Shown: positions 1 to 7,102 of the stretch, in pieces
How positions within the stretch are numbered: position 1 is the first letter of the stretch
Layout: the number at the start of each line of letters is the position of its first letter
Program-made: the position numbers and the translations under genes
The notes under the pieces: generated by a model
Seen by the model: only the letters and a program-made list of their open reading frames with translations
Database searches by the model: none
What the model was told of the DNA's origin: nothing
Origin: Chloroflexota bacterium
GTDB lineage: Bacteria > Chloroflexota > Dehalococcoidia > UBA2979
NCBI GenBank assembly: GCA_027592975.1
Contig: JAQCJS010000005.1
Coordinates: 1 to 14,648 of the forward strand
Length of the DNA stretch: 14,648 nucleotides
Reading direction: 5' to 3'

Positions 1-180
1 GATGTTCCCACGCACAAGGATCGCCTCGGCGGCCTAAGCAAACTGTCCGTCAAACCGGAGCAAGCCCACTGCCCCTGCCGCGCTGTAGAGTGCGGGGCAT
101 GAACCTACGCCGAGTGGCTGGTGCCCAAGGAGTAGCGCACCGCTAATTTGAGGCATTACGTGTCTAACACTGGAGCGGAT

Positions 181-555
181 ATGAGAACGGCCATGGTCAT
201 CCTGCAGGTCGCAGCGGCGCTTGGACTGCTGAATGTGTGGCTGCTGCGATTCAATCGACCCACGGCGTATCGGGGAGCCAACGCCGCCTCGATGCTGGAG
301 GAGTTCGCCGCATACGGACTGCCGGCATGGTTCGCCTACGCCATCGGGACACTCAAGGTGGGATCGGCACTGGCATTGATCGCGGGCATCTGGTTCCCGG
401 CGGTGATATTCCCGGCGGCCGCGCTGATCTCCGTTCTGATGCTCGGGGCGCTGGCGATGCACGTCAGAGTCCGCGATCCGTTGCGGAAATCGCTGCCCGC
501 GCTCGGTATGCTCGTGCTCTGTATTGGTATTTCCGGGGGCGCGCTCGTCGTCTGA
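181..555 (+). CDS. DoxX-like small membrane protein
   Basis: This encodes about 124 residues with four hydrophobic segments, roughly residues 4-22, 46-70, 73-93 and 104-124. The layout resembles DoxX-like proteins: a first helix, a polar stretch with RPTAYRG, then YGLPAWFAYAIGTLKVGSA and the conserved-looking H94-V-R-V-R-D-P loop before the last helix. DoxX-like proteins are integral membrane proteins of uncertain function, sometimes linked to thiol or redox homeostasis. The ATG at 181 is preferred because GGAG lies five bases upstream. A TTG at 148 would add 11 non-hydrophobic residues. The nearby gene on the opposite strand encodes a DCC thiol-disulfide protein, which fits a redox theme, but the two are convergent and not one operon. 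The family call is from motif memory only. Confidence 0.75.
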   Translation: MRTAMVILQVAAALGLLNVWLLRFNRPTAYRGANAASMLEEFAAYGLPAWFAYAIGTLKVGSALALIAGIWFPAVIFPAAALISVLMLGALAMHVRVRDPLRKSLPALGMLVLCIGISGGALVV

Positions 556-617
556 TCCATCAGCAGCGCCGCCAGAGGTGCCGCCTGGGGCCGGTGAGGA
601 TCGCATTAGTCGGTTCT

Positions 618-760
618 GTCAGAACTCAGGGCTCACCCCCGAGTTCGGCCAGGAACGAGAGGAGAAGCAGCCCCGTTTCGAATCTGAGACCAAGTGCCGG
701 GAAGACCGGATCAGGCGCCTTATAGGCCCAGGGCTCAGGGCCCTGGCCCTGAGTTATGAC
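618..760. repeat. MITE-like element, copy 1 (terminal inverted repeats)
   Basis: The left end GTCAGAACTCAGGG (618-631) is the inverse of the right end CCCTGAGTTATGAC (747-760) with one mismatch. Internal blocks shared with the second copy at 1376-1505 are the left end, CGGCCA, TTCGAATCTG near the centre and the right end. Inside the right arm is a perfect hairpin, CTCAGGGC-CCTG-GCCCTGAG (734-753). No convincing coding sequence or target-site duplication is visible. It fills most of the 257-bp gap between the DoxX-like gene and the DCC gene. It may be a non-autonomous transposable element or a structured RNA or terminator element; the two-copy TIR structure favours the former. Confidence 0.6.
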
Positions 761-812
761 GGAGCCACCTGGTACCGAGTAGAGGCCATGATCTAGCTTC
801 CGAGGAGTGGCG

Positions 813-1262
813 CTAAGCCTCGTCCGGGCCGCACCGGACACCCGGCCGCGCGCACCACGGCGTCAGGCCCCAGCGGCTGAAGCGCCCTCGATGGCGGGCA
901 AACCAGCGGTATCCGACGTCCTCGCACCAGCGCACGCCGGGGATCGCGTATACGCCTGCCAGCAGTGCCCAGCGCCCGCCGATCTCGCGCAACGCGCGGT
1001 TAATCGCGGCCGCTCCCGCATACGCGTGACCGTCCCGGTCGAGGGCCACGGCCTCCCGGTCGACTTGGGCGCGGGTGAGGTTGAAGGCGGCTAGCAGGCC
1101 GGGCGTCTGGCTGGGCAGTAGGCGCACACGTCGCGCTCCGTCGTGCTGCTCGACCCAGTCTGCGCACCGAGCGCACACGCCGCAGTGCCCATCGAATATC
1201 AGCAGCAGCAGCGCCTCGCCGCTGGGCCACTCGAGCAGTCCGGCGTTGAGATTGTCAGCCAT
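813..1262 (-). CDS. DCC-family (DUF393) thiol-disulfide protein
   Basis: This encodes 149 residues. The N-terminal LLLLIFDGHCGVCARC carries the D24-x2-C27-x2-C30 motif that names the DCC family, with a third cysteine at position 33. The rest (VRLLPSQTPG, the acidic-aromatic middle, WALLAGVYAIPGVRWCEDVGYRWFARHRGRFSRWG) follows the usual DCC order: a thioredoxin-like beta start, then a helix carrying a YRWFARHR-type segment. DCC proteins are predicted thiol-disulfide oxidoreductases, usually cytoplasmic. The ATG at 1262 has TAGGAG just upstream. The two MITE-like elements lie immediately downstream (618-760) and upstream (1376-1505) of the gene, so the gene is bracketed by repeats. The substrate is unknown. 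Confidence 0.85.
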   Translation of the reverse strand: MADNLNAGLLEWPSGEALLLLIFDGHCGVCARCADWVEQHDGARRVRLLPSQTPGLLAAFNLTRAQVDREAVALDRDGHAYAGAAAINRALREIGGRWALLAGVYAIPGVRWCEDVGYRWFARHRGRFSRWGLTPWCARPGVRCGPDEA

Positions 1263-1375
1263 CGGGCTCCTACCAGACGCTTCATGCGCCTGAATCTACC
1301 ACGCCACCCGAGGGCGGAATCGTGGGCCAACGATGAGTGCTCGTAGCCGTTTGAGTACCTCGTGCCGCCGGCTCT

Positions 1376-1505
1376 GTCAGAACTCGGGACTCGACCCCGA
1401 TCCGGCCATCGACGGGACGGGACACTGCTTCACTTCGAATCTGCGAGCAGGAGCAGGGAGGGCCGAATCAAACGCCGTTTGAACCCTCGCTCCCTGAGTT
1501 CTGAC
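1376..1505. repeat. MITE-like element, copy 2 (terminal inverted repeats)
   Basis: The left end is GTCAGAACTCGGGA (1376-1389) and the right end CCCTGAGTTCTGAC (1492-1505). The right end is the exact inverse of the left end of copy 1, and differs from its own left end at two positions. TTCGAATCTG (1434-1443) sits at the centre, as in copy 1. The two copies run in the same direction, differ by about 13 bp in length and are clearly diverged, so the insertions are not recent. Homology seems to extend a few bases left of the inverted repeat (CGG-pyrimidine-TCT in both copies). Confidence 0.6.
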
Positions 1506-1552
1506 CCGCTGTTAGGGCCAAGGCGGCCTAACCCACGGGGATCAGGATGCGA

Positions 1553-1594
1553 AACGGCACCGATGCCATTTCGTCGTTTCTGAACAGTGATGCC
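1553..1594. repeat. 42-bp imperfect direct repeat, copy A
   Basis: This aligns without gaps to 6460-6501: 33 of 42 positions match by eye, including AACGGCAC at the left end, ATTTCG in the middle and AACAGTGATGCC at the right end. The ends are partly complementary (GGCAC against GTGATGCC), so the element could fold. It lies downstream of the ramB-type gene, while copy B lies downstream of aceA, so the pair brackets the glyoxylate module. Confidence 0.5.
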
Positions 1595-1626
1595 ATTCAC
1601 GACCGCAAGTACCTAGGTTCGGCTTC

Positions 1627-1642
1627 GCGCTCTACGGAGCGC
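1627..1642 (-). terminator. Short hairpin after the ramB-type gene
   Basis: GCGCTC-TACG-GAGCGC forms a perfect 6-bp stem with a 4-base loop, located 44-59 bases beyond the stop codon of the regulator. No T-tract follows on the minus strand, so termination is only a guess. Confidence 0.3.
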
Positions 1643-1685
1643 TGATCATTGCCCTCCCCCGACAGCGCGAAGGGGACCTTGAAGC

Positions 1686-3227
1686 TCAAGTAGCGTCGGT
1701 ACGACGACCCGTCTGAGACTTACTGACGAGGTCCGCCGACTGGCGGACCTCCTCCCTCTCGGAACTGACCTGACTGTCCAGGAAGGTGTAGACCTCCTGC
1801 AGGTCGACGCCGGGGAAGGTGCCCACCGGCAGCGCAGCAAGCACGTGGCTCCGGACGCGGGCGGAGGGCCACGCGAGCCCGTCCCATCGCGCGGCGAGTG
1901 CCGGCTCCGGGCGACGACAGCATTCGCCGTCCGGACAGCGCGATGTCGTGCGGAGCGTCGCGTTGCGTCCGCGGAAGAACCGAGCACCCTCGAACGTCGT
2001 CCCCACCGTGATCGCGTGGTGCGGCTGCTCGTCCGGCTCGACATGGCTCGCGGACCAGTACGTGCCCGCAGGAGTATCCGTCCACTGGTAGTGGATATCG
2101 AACTTGTCCGCGGAGCGATAGACCATCCGCGCGCCCCATTCACGACAGAGCAGGTTGCCCTCGATCGCACCGTCCGGGTCGGCGGGGAACGGAAGCCCGT
2201 CGTTCTCGAACGCCTTCCAGATCACACCCTCCCCGTCCGAGCGGATGAAGTGCGTCGGGATGTCGAGGTGCTTCGTCGCGAGGTTCGTGAGGCGGTGCGC
2301 GGCCATCTCGTACGAGACGTAGAAGACCTCCTTCAGGTCTTCCACTGAGATGTCCCGCGCGGCTTTCGCCTTCAGCAGGAAGGCGCTGGCCGCGGACTCG
2401 GGCATCAGGATCGCGCCGGCGAAGTAGTTCGTCTCGACGCGCTGCCGCAGGAAGTCGCCGAACGACCTCGGCTCGTGGTGCCCCAGGGCGAAGTGACCGA
2501 GCGTCTGCAGGACCACCGATCGCGCGGCGCGCGTGCGGAGTTGATCACGCTGCGGGATGTAGATGCGGTGGTTCCGAAGGTCTGTGAGTGATCGGACCGA
2601 GCTGGGGATGTCGCGCGTCGGATGCAGCGTGAAACCGAAGTGCGCGGCGAGGTCGTGCAGGTGGCGCTGCGCGATCCCCTCGCCATCGACGTAGCCCACG
2701 GCGGCCAGCGCCGCGCCGGCCGCCCGCTCGATGTCCTCGAAGTAGTTGTTCGCCTTGCGCATCGCCACGCGCAGCCGCGCGTTGTTGCGCCGTGCCTCTT
2801 CCGGTGTGGCGGCCCGCACGCCCGACTGCTCTTTCAGCTCGCTGAAGAGCCGGACGATGTGCTCGAGCGTGTCGTCCGGAGTGCGCGCGGTCGGCACGAG
2901 CTGCGGCAGGTCGAGGCTGCGGTACAGCGACTCGCGCTGGATGCGCGCGACCTGCACCTCGAGCCATGAGCGCCTCGACGGAGCCTCGTCGGTCAGCAGC
3001 TCTCCGAGCTCTACCTGCAGCACGCTGGCGAGCACTTGCATGGTCGCCAAGGTGGGCTGCCGCTTGCCGTTTTCGAGCAGGGACAGGTACGGGCCGTGCT
3101 TGCCCGCCCGCTCGGCGAGCTCCTGGAGCGTCAGGTTCCGCTCCCGACGCAGGTGCCTCAGACGCCGTCCGAACACAAGCGGGTCGAATTCAGGGGTCTG
3201 CTCCGGCGGGTCGGGGAGGATCGTCAT
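1686..3227 (-). CDS. ramB: RamB/ScfR-type XRE regulator of acetate or short-chain fatty acid metabolism
   Basis: This encodes 513 residues. An XRE helix-turn-helix spans about residues 19-77 (LTLQELAERAGKHGPYLSLLENGKRQPT). An ImmA/IrrE-like region follows around residues 185-285, containing LGHFALGHHEPRSFGDFLRQ and RVETNYFAGAILMPE. The C-terminal region of about 200 residues includes the cysteine-rich TTSRCPDGECC and matches the DUF2083-type ligand region of RamB/ScfR proteins. RamB of Corynebacterium and Mycobacterium controls isocitrate lyase and malate synthase genes, and here the gene is divergent from exactly those two, which strengthens the call. The expected HExxH zinc motif is degenerate (H-F-A-L-G-H), as I recall for RamB proteins, so a sensory rather than proteolytic role is likely. 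It is slightly longer than Corynebacterium RamB. The ATG at 3227 has only a weak Shine-Dalgarno. Confidence 0.85.
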   Translation of the reverse strand: MTILPDPPEQTPEFDPLVFGRRLRHLRRERNLTLQELAERAGKHGPYLSLLENGKRQPTLATMQVLASVLQVELGELLTDEAPSRRSWLEVQVARIQRESLYRSLDLPQLVPTARTPDDTLEHIVRLFSELKEQSGVRAATPEEARRNNARLRVAMRKANNYFEDIERAAGAALAAVGYVDGEGIAQRHLHDLAAHFGFTLHPTRDIPSSVRSLTDLRNHRIYIPQRDQLRTRAARSVVLQTLGHFALGHHEPRSFGDFLRQRVETNYFAGAILMPESAASAFLLKAKAARDISVEDLKEVFYVSYEMAAHRLTNLATKHLDIPTHFIRSDGEGVIWKAFENDGLPFPADPDGAIEGNLLCREWGARMVYRSADKFDIHYQWTDTPAGTYWSASHVEPDEQPHHAITVGTTFEGARFFRGRNATLRTTSRCPDGECCRRPEPALAARWDGLAWPSARVRSHVLAALPVGTFPGVDLQEVYTFLDSQVSSEREEVRQSADLVSKSQTGRRTDAT

Positions 3228-3271
3228 ATTAAGGGCTCGTGATTAGAAGCGATAAGAACACTGTTTGTTAC

Positions 3272-3305
3272 ATCAGATGAGTCTGATCGCCGTATCAGGC
3301 CTGAT
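3272..3305. promoter_or_regulatory. Tandem operator-like dyads in the ramB-aceB intergenic region
   Basis: There are two dyads: ATCAGA-TGAG-TCTGAT (3272-3287) and the perfect palindrome ATCAGGCCTGAT (3294-3305). They share the half-site ATCAG(A/G)/(T/C)CTGAT, and their centres are 20 bp apart, about two helical turns, so bound dimers would face the same side. The second dyad ends just before a -10-like TATAAC (3309-3314). The divergent regulator is the natural candidate to bind here. The sequence does not resemble the RamB site I know from Corynebacterium (AAAGTTTGCAAA-like), so the assignment is inference. Confidence 0.5.
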
Positions 3306-3308
3306 GAT

Positions 3309-3314
3309 TATAAC
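3309..3314 (+). promoter_or_regulatory. Candidate -10 for aceB
   Basis: TATAAC lies 54 bases before the GTG start. No good -35 is found 16-18 bases upstream; the region there is overlapped by the two dyads. This would suit a promoter that needs an activator or is blocked by a repressor. Confidence 0.35.
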
Positions 3315-3368
3315 CGAGAGGTCCTCCCTGCCAAGCGGGCTCGCGCCCAGAACACCAACGAGGCCCCC

Positions 3369-4958
3369 GTGACCAACATCACCGCATCCGCTGCCGTCGA
3401 GGTCCTGGACGCCGACGCCGTCCCGGGTGCCGAGGCAATCCTGACCCCGGAGGCGATCAATTTCGTCGCCGGTCTGCACCGCGCACTCAACGCCGGACGG
3501 CTCGCCGCTCTCACCGCCCGCCTCGATCGCCAGGCCCGCCTCGACGCCGGCGACAGGCTCGATTTCCTGCCCGAGACCGCCGAGGTTCGCGCCAGCGAGT
3601 GGCACGTCGCCGAGACCCCGCCCGACCTGATGCGTCGCTGGGCCGAGATCACCGGGCCGGTCGACCGCAAGATGATCATCACGGCGCTGAACTCCGGCGC
3701 GGACGCCTTCATGGCCGACTTCGAGGACTCCCTCGCGCCGACGTGGGCGAACATCGTCCGCGGGCAGATCAACCTCCGCGACGCGGTCCGCCGCACGATC
3801 ACCGTCGACGCCGAGAACGGCGCGACGTACCGGCTCGCCGACCGCACCGCGACCCTGATCGTGCGGCCACGCGGCTGGCACCTCGTCGAGCGGCACATGC
3901 TGGTGGACGGCGCGCCGGTGTCGGCGTCGCTGTTCGACTTCGGCCTCTACTTCTTCCACAACGCCGCGGAGCTGGTGGCGCGCGGCAGCGGTCCGTACTT
4001 CTACCTGCCGAAGATGGAGAGCCACCGCGAGGCGCGCCTCTGGAACGAGGCGTTCAACCTCGCGCAGGACGCGCTCGGCATCCCGCGCGGCACGGTCCGC
4101 GCGACCGCGCTGATCGAGACGCTCCCCGCGGCCTTCGAGATGGACGAGATCCTGTACGAGCTGCGAGACCACGCGGCGGGCCTGAACGCGGGCCGCTGGG
4201 ACTACATCTTCAGCGCGATCAAGCGGCTGCGCGCGGACGGCGACGCCGTCCTGCCCGACCGCGCGCAGGTCACGATGACCGTCCCGTTCATGCGCGCCTA
4301 CACGAATCTCCTCGTGCGAACCTGTCACCGCCGAGGGGCGCACGCGATGGGTGGCATGGCCGCCTTCATCCCGACGCGTCGCGACCCGGACGTGAACGCC
4401 CAGGCGATGCGGCGGGTGCAGGAAGACAAGACGCGCGAGTCCGGCGACGGGTTCGACGGCACATGGGTCGCGCACCCCGACCTCGTGCCGCTCGCGCGCC
4501 GCATCTTCGAGCAGGCGTTGAACGGCTTCCCACACCAGCGGCACCGCGTTCCCGCAGGTGACGCGCCGACCGCGGCGCAGCTCGCCCGGCTCGACGTGCC
4601 CGGGGGCACGGTCACAGCCCAGGGCGTGCGCGACAACGTTTCGGTCGCGTTGCAGTACCTGAACGCATGGCTCGGTGGCTCGGGCGCGGCGGCGATCAAC
4701 AACCTCATGGAGGACGTCGCGACCGCGGAGATCGCCCGCACCCAGCTCTGGCAGTGGCGGCGGTTCGCCGTCCCGATCGACGGTGGCGCGCCGTTCACCT
4801 CAGCCGAGTACGCCCGCATCCGTGACGAAGAGCTGGGTCGCCTCACGGAGCGAGGCGACGCGCAGTACCCGGCCGCGGCACGACTGCTCGACTACCTCGT
4901 CCTCAGCGACCACCTGGAGGAGTTCCTCACGACGCGTGCCTACGACGAACTGAACTAG
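3369..4958 (+). CDS. aceB: Malate synthase A
   Basis: This encodes 529 residues, a normal length for malate synthase A. The enzyme condenses glyoxylate and acetyl-CoA to malate, the second step of the glyoxylate shunt in the cytoplasm. The family signature [16 protein letters not shown] is at about residues 266-281. RPRGWH near residue 165 supplies the active-site arginine, GGMAAFIP is present near residue 330, and [12 protein letters not shown] near 445-455 holds the Asp expected as the catalytic base. The GTG start is supported by GAGG five bases upstream; I see no better ATG. It is followed after 65 bp by aceA on the same strand, so the two are probably co-transcribed from the promoter shared with the divergent ramB-type gene. 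Confidence 0.97.
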   Translation: MTNITASAAVEVLDADAVPGAEAILTPEAINFVAGLHRALNAGRLAALTARLDRQARLDAGDRLDFLPETAEVRASEWHVAETPPDLMRRWAEITGPVDRKMIITALNSGADAFMADFEDSLAPTWANIVRGQINLRDAVRRTITVDAENGATYRLADRTATLIVRPRGWHLVERHMLVDGAPVSASLFDFGLYFFHNAAELVARGSGPYFYLPKMESHREARLWNEAFNLAQDALGIPRGTVRATALIETLPAAFEMDEILYELRDHAAGLNAGRWDYIFSAIKRLRADGDAVLPDRAQVTMTVPFMRAYTNLLVRTCHRRGAHAMGGMAAFIPTRRDPDVNAQAMRRVQEDKTRESGDGFDGTWVAHPDLVPLARRIFEQALNGFPHQRHRVPAGDAPTAAQLARLDVPGGTVTAQGVRDNVSVALQYLNAWLGGSGAAAINNLMEDVATAEIARTQLWQWRRFAVPIDGGAPFTSAEYARIRDEELGRLTERGDAQYPAAARLLDYLVLSDHLEEFLTTRAYDELN

Positions 4959-5023
4959 CCCACCCGCCAGGCCATCCACCCGATCAGCCCATCCAGCCCA
5001 GACGAACCGAACGGAGCACTGCT

Positions 5024-6337
5024 ATGTCGAACACCTACGGAGCCGCCCGCAACGCCGAGGCCGAGGCCGCGCTGACGCGCGACTGGAACGAGAACCCGCG
5101 CTGGCGCGGCGTGACGCGCGACTACACCGCGGAGACGGTGATGCGCCTGCGTCCCGCGATCATGCCGGATATCGCCCTCGCTCGCGCCGGGGCCGAGCGC
5201 CTGTGGTCGCTGATCCAGGAGCGGCCGATGGTCCGCACCCTCGGCGCGCTGACGGGGACGCAGGCGGTGCAGATGGTGCGCGCCGGCCTCGATGCGATCT
5301 ACGTGAGCGGCTGGCAGGTCGCGGCGGACGCGAACCTCTCCGGGCAGACGTTCCCCGACCAGAGCCTGTACCCGTCCAACAGCGTCCCGGCGCACGTCCG
5401 GCGGCTGAACAGCGCCCTGATGCGCGCCGACCAGATCAGCCACCTCGACGGTGACGACTCCACCTACTGGTACGCGCCGATCGTGGCGGACGCGGAGGCC
5501 GGCTTCGGCGGCGCGATCCATGCGTTCGAGCTGATGAAGCAGATGATCGAGGCTGGCGCCGCCGGCGTGCATTACGAGGACCAGCTGGCGGCGGAGAAGA
5601 AGTGCGGCCACATGGGCGGCAAGGTGCTCGTGCCCACGTCGCAGCACGTCCGCACGCTGCAGGCGGCGCGCCTAGCGGCGGACGTGATGGGCGTGCCGTC
5701 GCTCGTGGTGGCGCGCACCGACGCCCGGGCGGCGACGCTGCTGACGTCCGACATCGACGAGCGAGATCGCGAGTTCGTCACGGGTGAGCGCACGCCGGAG
5801 GGCTACTTCTACGTGCGGAACGGGCTGGAGTCCGCGATCGCGCGCGGCCTCGCCTACTCGCCGTACAGCGACATGCTGTGGTGTGAGACGGACACGCCGG
5901 ACCTGGAGGAGGCACAGCAGTTCGCGGACGCGATCCACGCTCAGTACCCGGACATGGTGCTCGCGTACAACTGCTCGCCCTCGTTCAACTGGAAGAGCCA
6001 CCTAGACGACCGCACAATCGCGATCTTCCAGGATGAGCTGGCGAAGATGGGCTACCGCTTCCAGTTCATCACCCTCGCCGGCTGGCACAGCGTGAACTAC
6101 GAGATGTTCAACCTCGCGCAGGACTACGGACGCCGCGGCATGTCGGCCTACGTGGAGCTGCAGGACGCGGAGTTCAAGGCGGAGGCAAGCGGGTACACGG
6201 CGACCCGGCACCAGCGCGAGGCCGGCGCGGGGTACTTCGACGAGATCGCACTCGCGGTCACGGGTGGGCTCTCCTCGACGACCGCGCTGCACGGCTCGAC
6301 CGAGTCAGCGCAGTTTGCCGTGCCGGCGCTGCACTAG
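5024..6337 (+). CDS. aceA: Isocitrate lyase
   Basis: This encodes 437 residues, the size of bacterial class I isocitrate lyase. It splits isocitrate into succinate and glyoxylate, the first step of the glyoxylate shunt, allowing growth on acetate or fatty acids. The hallmark [13 protein letters not shown] is present with the catalytic cysteine at about residue 194. Other family blocks are [59 protein letters not shown] and [19 protein letters not shown]. The ATG at 5024 has GGAG seven bases upstream. It completes the shunt with the preceding aceB and has its own downstream hairpin. No truncation or missing active-site residue was seen. Confidence 0.98.
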   Translation: MSNTYGAARNAEAEAALTRDWNENPRWRGVTRDYTAETVMRLRPAIMPDIALARAGAERLWSLIQERPMVRTLGALTGTQAVQMVRAGLDAIYVSGWQVAADANLSGQTFPDQSLYPSNSVPAHVRRLNSALMRADQISHLDGDDSTYWYAPIVADAEAGFGGAIHAFELMKQMIEAGAAGVHYEDQLAAEKKCGHMGGKVLVPTSQHVRTLQAARLAADVMGVPSLVVARTDARAATLLTSDIDERDREFVTGERTPEGYFYVRNGLESAIARGLAYSPYSDMLWCETDTPDLEEAQQFADAIHAQYPDMVLAYNCSPSFNWKSHLDDRTIAIFQDELAKMGYRFQFITLAGWHSVNYEMFNLAQDYGRRGMSAYVELQDAEFKAEASGYTATRHQREAGAGYFDEIALAVTGGLSSTTALHGSTESAQFAVPALH

Positions 6338-6381
6338 CAGAACACACGCCGCTTCCGTCGAAACACCGTGTTCGTGGAAGT

Positions 6382-6416
6382 CAGCGGGGTGGAACCTGGG
6401 AGGTGCCACCCCGCTG
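6382..6416 (+). terminator. Hairpin after aceA
   Basis: CAGCGGGGTGG (6382-6392) pairs perfectly with CCACCCCGCTG (6406-6416), an 11-bp GC-rich stem beginning 44 bp after the aceA stop. Inside the 13-base loop ACCT and AGGT can also pair. No T-run follows, so this is a terminator or mRNA-stabilising structure without the classical U-tract. A smaller dyad AACAC-C-GTGTT lies just upstream (6362-6372). Confidence 0.5.
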
Positions 6417-6459
6417 CTGCGGCTCTCAGTGCGGGCCTACTAGCGCCAGCGTCAACCAG

Positions 6460-6501
6460 AACGGCACTGTCGCTATTTCGCTGTTCTGGAACAGTGATGC
6501 C
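6460..6501. repeat. 42-bp imperfect direct repeat, copy B
   Basis: This is the partner of 1553-1594, with the same length and orientation and 33 of 42 matching positions. In this copy CACTGT and ACAGTG near the ends are exactly complementary, and GGC/GCC extend the stem past a two-base bulge. TGTTC-TG-GAACA forms a second, smaller dyad. It lies between the aceA hairpin and the end of the convergent bicarbonate module; the rest of 6338-6592 shows no gene. Confidence 0.5.
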
Positions 6502-6592
6502 GATGTTTGTTCAGTGGTAGCAAGCTCCGCCTGATTTCGCGGCGCCGCGCCACGCACGTCCCGGAGCTGCGGTGCGCCCGGCCCCGGGTGGG

Positions 6593-7072
6593 TCACGGGC
6601 CACGCTCGGATTGATCGAGGACTGGCGCTTCGCCGGACGTGTGGAGTACACGGGTGTGGACGACGCGCAGTTCACTCAAGGCATCGTCCCAGAGCGCGGC
6701 GCGGATTACGCGATAGCCGTTGAACACGCCGCGATCCGCAAGGTCTCCGAGCTCCCGTTCGAACTCCTGCGCCAGAACGGATGGAGCGGGCGCCTGACCG
6801 GTCGCCGATCCGGGCGGGATTTCCCCAGCGGCGGCCTCGTCCGATTGAACGCCGGTGCACCCCAGATGGCGGATCCAGAGGATCTCTTGCGCGCCGCCTT
6901 CACTCCTCGCCCGCCGCAGGAGTTCACGCACGTAGGTCGTGCACCGGGCACCGAGGTTCAGGAGGAGGAATACGTCGTTCGGCCACGTCTTCGCCCCGAG
7001 CGACCAGAGGAACCCGCACTCGGGGTATGAGAGCACCACCGTCCTCGGGTTGATGTGCATCTCCTGGGCCAC
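6593..7072 (-). CDS. Divergent beta-carbonic-anhydrase-like protein linked to SbtA
   Basis: This encodes 159 residues from a GTG start at 7072. AAAGGAGGT just upstream decides this start; an ATG at 7090 would place the ribosome site inside the gene. The order of elements follows small beta-carbonic anhydrases: a beta strand ending in C19 (VVLSYPEC), DVFLLLNLGARCT (residues 33-45) in place of DAFVIRNAGG, then a helix, then QEILWIRHLGC (residues 62-72) matching the strand plus H-x2-C zinc ligands, and near the end FNGYRVIRAALWDDALSEL in place of the usual V-x-G-x-x-Y-D-x-x-x-G-x-L. C19, H69 and C72 could bind zinc, but the catalytic C-x-D-x-R dyad is absent (C19 is followed by GFLW) and the RNAG arginine is gone. 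It lies 30 bp after sbtA on the same strand, probably in one operon. The fold call is by eye. A regulatory or inactive relative is as likely as an enzyme. Confidence 0.55.
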   Translation of the reverse strand: MAQEMHINPRTVVLSYPECGFLWSLGAKTWPNDVFLLLNLGARCTTYVRELLRRARSEGGAQEILWIRHLGCTGVQSDEAAAGEIPPGSATGQAPAPSVLAQEFERELGDLADRGVFNGYRVIRAALWDDALSELRVVHTRVLHTSGEAPVLDQSERGP

Positions 7073-7102
7073 GCGAGCACCTCCTTTCATCGCTTCGAGT
7101 GA

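Larger units (their letters stand above)
1263..1685. other. 423-bp gene-free interval with repeats
   Basis: No open frame here looks like a gene. It holds the upstream region of the DCC gene, the second MITE-like element (1376-1505), the first copy of a 42-bp repeat (1553-1594) and a short hairpin (1627-1642). Its composition is less strictly GC-rich in third positions than the flanking genes, as expected for non-coding DNA. Confidence 0.7.

Noticed and set aside
34..606. Minus-strand open frame opposite the DoxX-like gene
   Set aside because: Low-complexity, Arg/Gln/His-rich antisense translation; the plus strand has clear membrane-protein character and a ribosome site.
675..686. TTCGAATC resembling a tRNA T-loop, also at 1434
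   Set aside because: No acceptor, D or anticodon arms can be built around either copy; the motif is the centre of the TIR element.
1553..1594. Possible integron attC site
   Set aside because: No GTTRRRY/RYYYAAC core pairs with correct spacing and no integrase gene in the window.
3273..4544. Long minus-strand open frame of 423 residues opposite aceB
   Set aside because: Arg/Val/Glu-rich low-complexity antisense shadow typical of GC-rich DNA; the sense strand is unambiguous malate synthase.
6572..7030. Plus-strand open frame of 152 residues opposite the carbonic-anhydrase-like gene
   Set aside because: No ribosome site and no family resemblance; the minus-strand frame has a perfect Shine-Dalgarno, operon position after sbtA and recognisable motifs.
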